Made by a program: the position numbers and the translations under genes. Source: Clostridium ragsdalei P11 (GTDB lineage Bacteria > Bacillota > Clostridia > Clostridiales > Clostridiaceae). Taken from it: DNA of 64,000 bases. The stretch's first letter is position 1; the number at the start of each line of letters is the position of its first letter. The notes beneath the pieces were generated by a model. It searched no databases, was not told the DNA's origin, and saw only the letters and a list, made by a program, of their open reading frames with translations. The stretch spans positions 28,116 through 92,115 of the forward strand of contig NZ_LROS01000009.1 of the NCBI RefSeq assembly GCF_001675165.1, read 5' to 3'. This document shows positions 56,161 to 63,829 of the stretch, one piece after another.

Positions 56161-57240
56161 TTAGGAAACAATAGATTGCATACCATCCCAAATTAACTTT
56201 TTATCCTCTTCACCACATTTTATTTTACTAACAATATATTCACCAATAATCCTCAAATTTTTCTCTGTAGCATCTAATTGTATATCTCTTAATGTAGTCG
56301 GCAAATTAATGGATCGTAAAAAATTTTTATATTGATCAATCTCATCATTCGAACGTCCATTAATTTTCATCTGAAGAGATAGTCCCAAAGAAACTAATTC
56401 TCCATGAAAAAACTTAGCTTGTTGTTCTTTAAAAAACTTAGTTATGCAATTATAAAAATAATGTGCAATCGCTATCTGATTTCCGCTATTAGCTAAGGAC
56501 GATGCCATCCCAGTTAGTACAATATTAGCACAAACCATATCCTCTACTTCCTGTGAATTGGAATTATTGTTTACATCATTTACAGCCTTTCTGCTCATTT
56601 CTATATATTTGTTCCAAGTAAATTTTACCACCTGCATAGCTAAAGACATTGAACTTGATTTCTTTAACTTGAGACAAGATGCCATTCTAAACTGAATTTC
56701 TGGATACTTTGCCATTCCGTTTCCTATTCCAGCCGCCAGCATACGAGAAGGACATTTTTTAGCAATAATATTTGTATCTATAATTACACAATCTACTTTA
56801 TGTTTGAGAAACATATTGTCTAGTACCATTCCATCATCAGAGTATATTACACTAAGAATAGAATAACCCGCACATTGTGCTGCAGTAGTTGGTACTGTAA
56901 CAATTTTTTTACTAAAAATATCAGCTGCAGCTTTAGCTGTATCTAAAACCTTTCCTCCTCCAATGCCTATAATAACATTAGCATTAAATTCGTTTGCCTC
57001 TTCTCCAATACGGTTTATCTGTGCTATTGTGCAATAGCCACTAAATATATGTACCTTATAATCGATTTCTTCGCTTTTCAAGCTTTGTTCTATTTTATCA
57101 AAGGAAACTCCAAGTGCAGTTTGTCCTCCAATAATAAAAGCTCTTTTTCCCAATTGTTTGACTTCTCTTCCAACAGCTTCAAGTCCACCAGAAGTTTGAA
57201 TGTATTTACTGATAAGTCCAATACTATTCTTCTTACACAT
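56161..57240 (-). CDS. GldA-like iron-containing alcohol dehydrogenase
   Basis: NAD-dependent alcohol dehydrogenase of the glycerol dehydrogenase class, 359 aa from ATG 57240 (perfect AGGAGG). The nucleotide loop is IGIGGGKVLDTAKAAAD (92-107) and the phosphate contact VTVPTTAAQCAGYS (115-128). Zn/Fe ligands at H260 (IAIAHYFYN) and H279 (FFHGELVSLG) are kept. But the first ligand, Asp in the usual GDALAK motif, is Asn here (GNGMAK, N174). It may therefore bind metal weakly, use another residue or have a changed function. First gene of an operon with DUF3237 and esterase genes, with a CdaR-type composite promoter. Confidence 0.82.
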   Translation of the reverse strand: MCKKNSIGLISKYIQTSGGLEAVGREVKQLGKRAFIIGGQTALGVSFDKIEQSLKSEEIDYKVHIFSGYCTIAQINRIGEEANEFNANVIIGIGGGKVLDTAKAAADIFSKKIVTVPTTAAQCAGYSILSVIYSDDGMVLDNMFLKHKVDCVIIDTNIIAKKCPSRMLAAGIGNGMAKYPEIQFRMASCLKLKKSSSMSLAMQVVKFTWNKYIEMSRKAVNDVNNNSNSQEVEDMVCANIVLTGMASSLANSGNQIAIAHYFYNCITKFFKEQQAKFFHGELVSLGLSLQMKINGRSNDEIDQYKNFLRSINLPTTLRDIQLDATEKNLRIIGEYIVSKIKCGEEDKKLIWDGMQSIVS

Positions 57241-57271
57241 TCTAATACCTCCTCTACTCTCTTCCAATATA

Positions 57272-57356
57272 ATCATCATATTTTTTTTAAGTAATATCAA
57301 TATTCAATTGCATAAATAGTTATAGCTATCACTTCTTGTTTTTATGTAATTGCATA
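57272..57356 (-). promoter_or_regulatory. composite CdaR-type promoter of the GldA-like operon
   Basis: Minus strand: CTATGCAATTAC (site B, plus TGCATA at 57351-57356), dyad TATGCAATTGAATA (57301-57314), -35 TTGATA (57295-57300), 17-bp spacer, -10 GATGAT (57272-57277). It ties the uncharacterised operon to the glucarate regulon. Confidence 0.7.
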
Positions 57357-57427
57357 GTGCCTTGTTCAAAAATATATGATTTCTCATAGCAGAGGTTTAG
57401 AACTTAAAAAACTTTATAAATAGATTC

Positions 57428-58876
57428 TTAATATATACCAATCAATTTCCACCACAACATTCCAATTCCAATGAGAATTAAAAGATGTGCTATTGAAACG
57501 CAAAAACCTACAAACCACCATTTCTTTTGCTTAACATATCCTTCCGAAAAATAAACTCCTCCTTGTGCTAATCCATAATGAGTAAGTCCAGAACTTAAAG
57601 CTGATATGTTAACTAGTAAAAATATAGATACTATTGTTGGAGCTCCAGCACTTAGTAATATAGTTAAAAAGGCTGAAAATAGGGCAGTAAAATGTACCGT
57701 ATTGCTTGCAAACAAGTAATGCAAATAATACATTATAATACATACTATAATTAGTGTAAGCATCCATGATTTTGTATATATGTGGTCTCTTACTATACTA
57801 CTTATCCATTTAATAATTCCTAATTTGTTTAGTTGACCTGCCATCATCATAAATGCTCCTAGCCATATGAGTAAATTCCATATTTCTTTTTTGCCAGTGA
57901 ACTCTTCCCAGGACACAATTCCTGTAGAAATTAATATTATGAGCCCTAAGACTCCTACAGTTGTAACATCTAAATTTATCTTATTCCCAATGATCCAAAG
58001 GAAAACTACTATTGCAAATACAAAAATCATTAGTTTCTCTGATTTACTTATAGGTCCTAATTCTTCTAATTTTTTATCCATCAATTCTTTAACATTGTCC
58101 ATCTTTTTTATTTCTGGAGGACATAAAAAATAAATGATTATGGGTATAACTATAAAAGCTGCCAATGATGGGAGTAATGCCATTAAAAACCACATACCAA
58201 AAGTTATATTCTCTTTTACTCCCAAATCTCTAGCCATAGTAATTGCCAGTAAATTTACAACCGAAGATGTCATAAATAGAGAAGATGAAATAAGATTACT
58301 ATGTAGTGCCGTAAGCATTAAAAATTCTCCTGCTTTTTTCTCAGTTCCATCTCCAACTTTTGATCCATAAGCTCTTGACAAAGATTTTGCAATAGGAAAT
58401 ACTATTCCACAAGACCTAGAAGCAGAACTTGGAATCAACATAGACAATATAATTTCACATATAACCAAAGAATATCCTGCACCTATAGTTCTCTTACCTA
58501 TCTTCTTAATAAGATTATAGGCAATCCTTTTGCCAAGTCCTGTTTTAGTTATCCCTATGGAAAGGCAATCAGCACATACAATCAGCCAAATAACTCCTTC
58601 TGCATAGGATGAAAATGCTGTTTTTACTGTAATAATGTGTGTGCAAGTTAAAATAAATATGCCTATAAAGGATGCTAGTCCAAGTGATACAGCACCTAAA
58701 GCACAGGCAACTATAATAGCAATAAACACTGCCAAGAGGTACCATCCATTTCTAGGTACCATATTGGGTTTAGGTATAAAACAAATTAGTACTCCAATTA
58801 AGATTGATATTAGTAAAGGCTTTAATTTAACTGGAGAATTAAATTTAATTGCCTTCAAATTTAAACTATTTACCAT
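57428..58876 (-). CDS. DASS-family anion transporter (dicarboxylate/diacid)
   Basis: Membrane transporter of 482 aa with about twelve helices, of the divalent anion:Na+ symporter family. The first SNT-type signature is SMLIPSSASRSCGIVFPIAKSL in the fourth/fifth helix region, and the second half has IWLGAFMMMAGQLNKLG and HYLFASNTVHFTALFSAF. The CitT/TtdT branch exchanges C4 or C6 dicarboxylates, so tartrate- or glucarate-like acids are likely substrates. GGGGAGGATTAT precedes the ATG. A hairpin separates it from the speE gene 60 bp upstream; no composite promoter was found directly before it. Confidence 0.85.
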   Translation of the reverse strand: MVNSLNLKAIKFNSPVKLKPLLISILIGVLICFIPKPNMVPRNGWYLLAVFIAIIVACALGAVSLGLASFIGIFILTCTHIITVKTAFSSYAEGVIWLIVCADCLSIGITKTGLGKRIAYNLIKKIGKRTIGAGYSLVICEIILSMLIPSSASRSCGIVFPIAKSLSRAYGSKVGDGTEKKAGEFLMLTALHSNLISSSLFMTSSVVNLLAITMARDLGVKENITFGMWFLMALLPSLAAFIVIPIIIYFLCPPEIKKMDNVKELMDKKLEELGPISKSEKLMIFVFAIVVFLWIIGNKINLDVTTVGVLGLIILISTGIVSWEEFTGKKEIWNLLIWLGAFMMMAGQLNKLGIIKWISSIVRDHIYTKSWMLTLIIVCIIMYYLHYLFASNTVHFTALFSAFLTILLSAGAPTIVSIFLLVNISALSSGLTHYGLAQGGVYFSEGYVKQKKWWFVGFCVSIAHLLILIGIGMLWWKLIGIY

Positions 58877-58891
58877 ATAATCCTCCCCAAA

Positions 58892-58927
58892 TAAATTTAG
58901 CTAACATAACAATGTTAGCTAAATTTA
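58892..58927 (-). terminator. terminator after speE
   Basis: TAAATTTAGCTAACAT (58892-58907) pairs perfectly with ATGTTAGCTAAATTTA (58912-58927), a 16-bp stem just 8 bp past the speE stop and 15 bp before the DASS start codon. Partial read-through or attenuation of the transporter gene is possible. Confidence 0.7.
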
Positions 58928-58935
58928 TTATTTCT

Positions 58936-59808
58936 TTATTTTAAATCACTTATGAAATTTGGAAGGTCAAAGCAGGACTTTACAATTTGTTTTGTTAAAT
59001 AGCGGGTATTTAAAGGCAATCTATCTACATCTATATTGCAAGGATCATAGACATCTGATGCCATTGTAAAGCTCCACAATCCTCCAGGATAAGTAGGAAC
59101 AAAAGCTACATATGTTTTTACAATTTTAAAGTTATCCTTTAATATTTTTCTCGTACTTTCAATTATATCACGATGCAGCATTGGAGATTCACTTTGACAT
59201 ACCATTACTCCGTCAGAATTTAATGTTTTTTTCACATTTTTATAAAATTCTTCTCCAAATAAATCTTTGGCAGGTCCCTCTGGATCTGGTGAATCAACTA
59301 CTATTACATCATATTTAATATCTGTGTTTTTTACATATTGAACTCCATCTCCAAATTTGAAATTCACCCTTTTATCAAAATTTGCTCCTCCACTTATCTT
59401 TGGAAGAAACTTTATACATTCCCTTGTTACTATTTCATCCAGCTCAACCATATCAATTGTTTTAAGTTCTTTATACTTTGAAAGTTCACGGACTGCCCCG
59501 CAATCTCCCCCGCCAATTACCAAAACCTTTTCTGGTTTTTTGTGCGTAAGTACTGGAATATGGGTTATCATCTCATTGTATATAAACCCGTCTGCAGAAG
59601 TGGACTGCATTATTCCATCTAGTGCAAGACATGGGCCAAATGCCGCAGTGTCAATCAAAGCTATCTCTTGATAGGGGGATTTCAAATAAGAAAGTACCTT
59701 GTTAACTTTATAAGTGATCTTTAAATTTTTTTTCTCAACTTCAAACTCCTCAAACCACAGTTCGCCATCAACTTCTTTGAAATACTTTGGTAATTGATTT
59801 ATTTTCAT
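58936..59808 (-). CDS. speE: spermidine synthase
   Basis: Aminopropyltransferase that makes spermidine from putrescine and decarboxylated SAM; 290 aa. Typical motifs are ELWFEEFE, LDGIMQSTSADGFIYNEMITHIP, the nucleotide loop VLVIGGGDCGAVREL, and VELDEIV. Also seen is the catalytic Asp pair in VVDSPDPEGPA, plus a C-terminal TYPGGLWSFTMAS. CGGAGGGAGTATT precedes the ATG. A 160-bp inverted-repeat element separates it from the aldo/keto reductase gene upstream. It could use putrescine made by the agmatine operon some 13 kb away; no speD is in the window. Confidence 0.93.
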   Translation of the reverse strand: MKINQLPKYFKEVDGELWFEEFEVEKKNLKITYKVNKVLSYLKSPYQEIALIDTAAFGPCLALDGIMQSTSADGFIYNEMITHIPVLTHKKPEKVLVIGGGDCGAVRELSKYKELKTIDMVELDEIVTRECIKFLPKISGGANFDKRVNFKFGDGVQYVKNTDIKYDVIVVDSPDPEGPAKDLFGEEFYKNVKKTLNSDGVMVCQSESPMLHRDIIESTRKILKDNFKIVKTYVAFVPTYPGGLWSFTMASDVYDPCNIDVDRLPLNTRYLTKQIVKSCFDLPNFISDLK

Positions 59809-59918
59809 AATACTCCCTCCGTTATAATTAATATTTACATATCTAATAAAGTTTTACTCGATTAATTATAACTAAAACAAAGATGTATTTCAAAGATTAA
59901 TCTAAATAAAATTTTTTA

Positions 59919-60079
59919 AGGCATTTGAAAGAAAATAACAAGTCAAAGATGCGACGTATATTTTTTATCAGACAAGGGGACAGGTTCCGCAGATAGTGAA
60001 TCCTATCTAAGGGTTCTACCGACGCAGTATGATAAAAAATAGGCTAGCATACTGACTTGTTATTTCTTTGAAAATGCCT
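59919..60079. repeat. 160-bp inverted-repeat element (MITE- or REP-like hairpin)
   Basis: Arms of about 50 bp run AGGCATTTGAAAGAAAATAACAAGTCA... and, inverted, ...TGACTTGTTATTTCTTTGAAAATGCCT, with only a few mismatches and inner TATTTTTTATCA/TGATAAAAAATA pairing. The ~55-nt centre holds GGGGACAGGTTCC and a perfect AGATAG-TGAATC-CTATCT stem (59991-60008). One end coincides with the aldo/keto reductase stop codon. It has the size and shape of a non-autonomous repeat element; no transposase is linked. Confidence 0.65.
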
Positions 60080-60977
60080 AAAGTACATCCAAAGTTACTT
60101 TTCTAGTAGGCTTTGGAAATATCCTGTCAAGTTGAATTAAATCTTCTTTAGATAAAACAATTGATCCAGTTCTTGCATTTTCTATTACGTGTTCCTCACG
60201 GGAAGCTTTAGGAATTGCTATAACATCCTTTGTCCTTATACTCCAGGCTAAAAGTATCTGTAATGGCTTTGCATTATATTTTTTCGCCATATTTATTAAA
60301 ATAGGATCATCTAATAACTGTCTTCTCAATTTACCACCTTTGGCAATTGGGCAATACGCCATAATTGGCATGTTGTGCTTTCTCTGCCATGGCAGTAAAT
60401 CAAATTCAATTCCCCTTGATCCCAGGTGATATAATACCTGATTAACCATACAATTTTCCCCATCTTTACAACTTGAAAATTCTTTCATATCTACTGTATC
60501 TAGATTTGATACTCCCCATCTTAATATCTTTCCCTGCTTTTTCAATTTTTCCATGCCTTTTATAGTTTCTTCAAAAGGCACACTTCCTCTCCAATGCAAA
60601 AGATACAAATCTAAATGATCCGTATTCAATCTTCTTAAACTATTTTCACAAGCAGTAACTATATTTGAAAGTCCTGCATTGTATGGATATACTTTGGATA
60701 CAATAAATAACTTGTCTCTAATGTCCTTTATTGCCTGTCCTACTAAAACTTCAGAACCACCATCTCCATACATTTCTGCTGTATCTATAAGTGTCATCCC
60801 AAGTCTTATTCCCATTCTAAGAGTTTCTATCTCACTTTTTCTCGTTTGTGAATTTTCGCCTAGATACCATGTGCCTTGTCCTAATGCTGGTACTAAAGTT
60901 CCATCTGGTAACTTTACCAACCTTTTCTGATTTACGTTTCTAATTTGTTCTATTTCTTCATCACTTATTAAACTCAA
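60078..60977 (-). CDS. aldo/keto reductase
   Basis: NADPH-dependent carbonyl reductase, 299 aa from TTG 60977 (AAAGGG upstream; the longer frame to 61067 overlaps the CdaR gene). It shows the family pattern LIDTAEMYGDGGSEVLVG with catalytic Asp and Tyr, the catalytic Lys in FIVSKVYPYN, and His in DLYLLHWRGSVPFEE. The cofactor end is VIAIPKASREEHVIENA. It belongs to the YeaE/2,5-diketogluconate-reductase-like branch. It is 34 bp after the regulator gene, and may be co-transcribed with it. The substrate could be a sugar-derived aldehyde or keto acid; not established. Confidence 0.88.
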   Translation of the reverse strand: MSLISDEEIEQIRNVNQKRLVKLPDGTLVPALGQGTWYLGENSQTRKSEIETLRMGIRLGMTLIDTAEMYGDGGSEVLVGQAIKDIRDKLFIVSKVYPYNAGLSNIVTACENSLRRLNTDHLDLYLLHWRGSVPFEETIKGMEKLKKQGKILRWGVSNLDTVDMKEFSSCKDGENCMVNQVLYHLGSRGIEFDLLPWQRKHNMPIMAYCPIAKGGKLRRQLLDDPILINMAKKYNAKPLQILLAWSIRTKDVIAIPKASREEHVIENARTGSIVLSKEDLIQLDRIFPKPTRKVTLDVL

Positions 60978-61011
60978 AATATCAATCCCTTTCTTTGCAT
61001 AATTATAGCCA

Positions 61012-62163
61012 CTAATTTTTATTAGTTTCAAAATTAATAATAGAGCAGTACAGCCAAAATAAATCAATATAATTTTTAGGATTCATATTAGTAATCTTAT
61101 ATATTTTGTTAAGACGATAATTAAGGGTATTTCTATGTATGAATAATTTATTTGATACTTTATTTAACTCTCCATTTTCTTCTATGAAAGCTTTTAGTGT
61201 TTCTCTTAATTCACCATTCTTATCATTTAGTTCAATTAATCCATAAGAATCCTTTAATTCATTGATTTTCCATTGTGCATTATCCTGAAAAAATAGCATC
61301 TCATACTTCAATACATCAAAAATGTATACGTTATTATCAGGATGACTTTTTTTTCCAAATAAAAGTGTTTCTCTGGCTATTTCATAGGATTTATGCATGT
61401 CACTTAGTTTAGTATATACCTTTCCAACAGATATTTTTACATCAGTATTAGTTTGATTTTGTATTTTCTCATAAATTCCCTCTATTCTATCCTTACAAGT
61501 TATAGCCCTGTATTTTATATTTGGACACTTATATAATAAAACGATAGTCTTTGAGTCAATAACTGCTACTAATGATTCCTTAAGAGTACCCTCCAAAATT
61601 GATACTATGTTTTTTAATATATCCAAATCTTTTCTATTTGAAATCTGTTTAAAATTAGCCTGTATAATAAAAATAGTCATAGGATAATTAGAAGCTATTT
61701 TAAATTTTTTAGTATATTTTTCAAGCAAACGAAATGATCCCTGATCATTTTTAATAAGTGAAAGTATCATATCCTCTTTAACCCTGTTACTCCATTCAAG
61801 TTCCTTCATAACATAAGCTTGTTCTATTATCATTTCTGCAGTCATTTTGATAAGCTTACCATAGCCTATAACCTCATCTCTTTTTCCAGTAATACCTATT
61901 ACTCCTACAATTTCATGTTCAAATTCAATAACTATATTTGTACCCTGCTCTACTCCATTCAATTTTCTACATTGATTTTCATCAATACTGAATTCAGATT
62001 TTCTTCCAATTGCAAGAACTGCACCCTCATGAACGCTTCCAATTCTATCTTTATTACCCGATGCTATTATAATACCTTGTTTATTCATTATATTAATATT
62101 TTTATTCACGGCTTTCATAGTTCTATCCACTATTTCTTCAGCCAATTTGGTGCCAATATCCAT
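61012..62163 (-). CDS. cdaR: CdaR-family sugar-diacid regulator
   Basis: Transcriptional regulator, 383 aa, activating sugar-diacid catabolism in E. coli. The N-terminal diacid-recognition domain (about 1-135) begins LAEEIVDRTMKAVNKNINIMNKQGIIIASGN, with IGSVHEGA and VIGITGKRDEVIGYGKLIK. A central GGDEF-like region follows, and the C-terminal PucR/CdaR helix-turn-helix is KVSNKLFIHRNTLNYRLNKI. AGGAGGAAGATTAA precedes the ATG. It is divergent from the aldolase gene; site B of that promoter (62214) overlaps the likely cdaR promoter, suggesting autoregulation. It is the obvious candidate to bind the six composite promoters. Confidence 0.9.
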   Translation of the reverse strand: MDIGTKLAEEIVDRTMKAVNKNINIMNKQGIIIASGNKDRIGSVHEGAVLAIGRKSEFSIDENQCRKLNGVEQGTNIVIEFEHEIVGVIGITGKRDEVIGYGKLIKMTAEMIIEQAYVMKELEWSNRVKEDMILSLIKNDQGSFRLLEKYTKKFKIASNYPMTIFIIQANFKQISNRKDLDILKNIVSILEGTLKESLVAVIDSKTIVLLYKCPNIKYRAITCKDRIEGIYEKIQNQTNTDVKISVGKVYTKLSDMHKSYEIARETLLFGKKSHPDNNVYIFDVLKYEMLFFQDNAQWKINELKDSYGLIELNDKNGELRETLKAFIEENGELNKVSNKLFIHRNTLNYRLNKIYKITNMNPKNYIDLFWLYCSIINFETNKN

Positions 62164-62213
62164 TTAATCTTCCTCCTGACTATATAATAAGAGTAAATCT
62201 TATTCTGCTACAA

Positions 62214-62299
62214 TGTGCACATAAATAAAAACATTTAAGTGATAACGATTAATATTTGTGCAATTGAACATTGCTATATACTCCGATAAATACGATAAT
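62214..62299 (+). promoter_or_regulatory. composite CdaR-type promoter of the aldolase gene
   Basis: Plus strand: TGTGCACAT (site B, 62214-62222), GTGATAACGATT, dyad TGTGCAATTGAACA (62257-62270), -35 TTGCTA (62271-62276), 17-bp spacer, -10 GATAAT (62294-62299). It is the only copy on the plus strand and has the cleanest dyad. Confidence 0.78.
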
Positions 62300-62411
62300 G
62301 ATGCTGTAAGGTTATTCATTTAGAATTAATCTTATTATAATTATAATATAAAAAGGTTAATATTTCTAATTTTATAGGAATATCGTACTAAAACTTGGGA
62401 GGAATTGTATT

Positions 62412-63308
62412 ATGTTAAAAGGGGTTTTTACACCAATGATAACTATTTTTGATGAAAATGGTCAATTTGACAGTAAATCAAATAAAGCTATGATTGAAAA
62501 ATTGATTTCTGATGGAATATATGGAATATGTATACTAGGAACTACAGGTGAATTTTTTAATTTAACTTTTGAAGAAAAGAAACAATACATAAAATTTGCA
62601 TCAGAAGTTATAGATGGAAGAGTTAAATTAATAGTTGGCACAGGTAGTACCAATTTAAAAGAAGTTATTGAACTAGGTAAATTTGCAGAAGAAAATAATG
62701 CAGATGCAATATTGGTTTTACCTCCATTTTACTTTAAGTTAGATGACAATCATGTTTTTGAGTATTTCTCCATTATAGCAGAGAATACAAATTTACCCAT
62801 GATATTATACAATATTCCTCAAAATACAAAGGTAAATTTATCTCCAGATTTAGTCTTAAAATTAGCTAACAAATATGAAAATATAGCAAATGGCGGCGTA
62901 AAAGATACTACTCCAGCCCTAGCTAATGTAAGAAATTTTGTAGAAAAAGTTAAAAGTGTTCATAAAAACTTTGCTGTTTTCTCTGGAATCGATGAATACC
63001 TTATACCAAATCTTATAATAGGTGGAAATGGTATTGTAGGAACTCAGACTAATACTCAAGCAAAATTAATGGTTGAAACTTATAAAACTTTTATGAATAA
63101 AGATTTTGATAAATTGCTATTACTTCAAAAAAGAATAAATAAGATTATGGCTGTACGTGAAATGCCTGGCAGCAACAATATATTGTCTACAAAAACTGCG
63201 GCAAGTATAGCACTTGATATGGATTTCAACACTTCTATAAGATACTATGATATAAAGCTTCCTAAAGAAACTAAAGATAGGATCGAAAGAATTGTTAAAC
63301 AAAAATAG
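62412..63308 (+). CDS. DapA-family aldolase, probable 5-dehydro-4-deoxyglucarate aldolase
   Basis: Class I (Schiff-base) lyase of the dihydrodipicolinate synthase family, 298 aa. The pyruvate-binding GTTGEFF motif (residues ~43-49) and YNIPQNT with the catalytic Tyr are visible. The Schiff-base Lys is in NGGVKDTTPA and FSGIDEYLIP follows. True DapA has GTTGES, so the GEFF variant points to a sugar-acid aldolase or dehydratase. Its CdaR-type promoter, and the lack of any other aldolase between gudD and garR, suggest it cleaves 5-dehydro-4-deoxyglucarate into pyruvate and tartronate semialdehyde. A KdgD-like dehydratase is the alternative but would not need garR and garK. Confidence 0.8.
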   Translation: MLKGVFTPMITIFDENGQFDSKSNKAMIEKLISDGIYGICILGTTGEFFNLTFEEKKQYIKFASEVIDGRVKLIVGTGSTNLKEVIELGKFAEENNADAILVLPPFYFKLDDNHVFEYFSIIAENTNLPMILYNIPQNTKVNLSPDLVLKLANKYENIANGGVKDTTPALANVRNFVEKVKSVHKNFAVFSGIDEYLIPNLIIGGNGIVGTQTNTQAKLMVETYKTFMNKDFDKLLLLQKRINKIMAVREMPGSNNILSTKTAASIALDMDFNTSIRYYDIKLPKETKDRIERIVKQK

Positions 63309-63322
63309 TATATTTGTGATTA

Positions 63323-63364
63323 AAAAAGAAATGAAAGTAGATTAATCTACTTTCATTTCTTTTT
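63323..63364. terminator. terminator between aldolase gene and rRNA operon (hairpin 1)
   Basis: A 21-bp perfect palindrome centred on GTAGATTAATCTAC, with A- and T-rich ends, 15 bp after the aldolase stop; it can stop transcription from both sides. Confidence 0.85.
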
Positions 63365-63389
63365 AATTTTTACTTTTGAGCATATACTT

Positions 63390-63429
63390 AAATACCCATT
63401 GTATAGAATGTTCTATACAATGGGTATTT
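63390..63429. terminator. rRNA operon terminator (hairpin 2)
   Basis: A 19-bp perfect stem (63390-63408 with 63411-63429) with a 2-nt loop lies just past the 3' end of 5S rRNA in minus-strand sense. Confidence 0.8.
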
Positions 63430-63434
63430 TTACT

Positions 63435-63552
63435 TACCTGGCAGCGACCTGCTCTCCCACAGAGCCTCCCCTGCAGTACCATTGGCACTGTGAAGCTTAA
63501 CCTTCCTGTTCGGTATGGAAAGGGGTGTTACCTTCACGTCATTACCACCAGA
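63435..63552 (-). rRNA. rrf: 5S ribosomal RNA
   Basis: The minus strand reads TCTGGTGGTAATGACGTGAA..., then CACCCCTTTCCATACCGAAC, the conserved 5S loop, GTTAAGCTTCACAG, and ...GGTCGCTGCCAGGTA. The length of ~118 nt is normal. It is downstream of 23S in the same operon. Confidence 0.95.
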
Positions 63553-63829
63553 TACCGATTTGTCAAAATCTTTGATTTTGGTATAAATCGGTACTCATCA
63601 GCTTTAGCTGATTGAGTCTCATTAAATTGGCGAAAATTGCTATAAACTTCTCATATTTTCGTCAAGGTCTTCCCTGCGGCGCTCATTTACACAAGTAAAC
63701 TCTGCTCCTCATTCAAGCCTTTCCTCAATCTGCTCGCTTCTATCAATTTTCTTATATATTATCTTTTAAGAGTTCAAATTACTCTGTCCTCTCAAAATTG
63801 CACAGTAAACTTTTCTTTCGTTTTTATTT
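63553..63829 (-). other. 23S-5S intergenic spacer
   Basis: About 277 bp with a hairpin CCGATTT...AAATCGG near 63556-63592 and no tRNA gene that I can fold. It contains pyrimidine-rich processing-like sequence near 63780. Confidence 0.6.

Noticed and set aside
48441..62299. Composite sites as random AT-rich similarity or a catabolite (cre) site
   Set aside because: The distances (dyad to -35, 17-bp spacer, 50-51 bp to the distal site) are constant in all six, which chance would not give, and the sequence does not fit the cre consensus.
63376..63615. 79-codon plus-strand open frame
   Set aside because: It lies over the rRNA terminator and the 5S rRNA gene in antisense; it is not coding.
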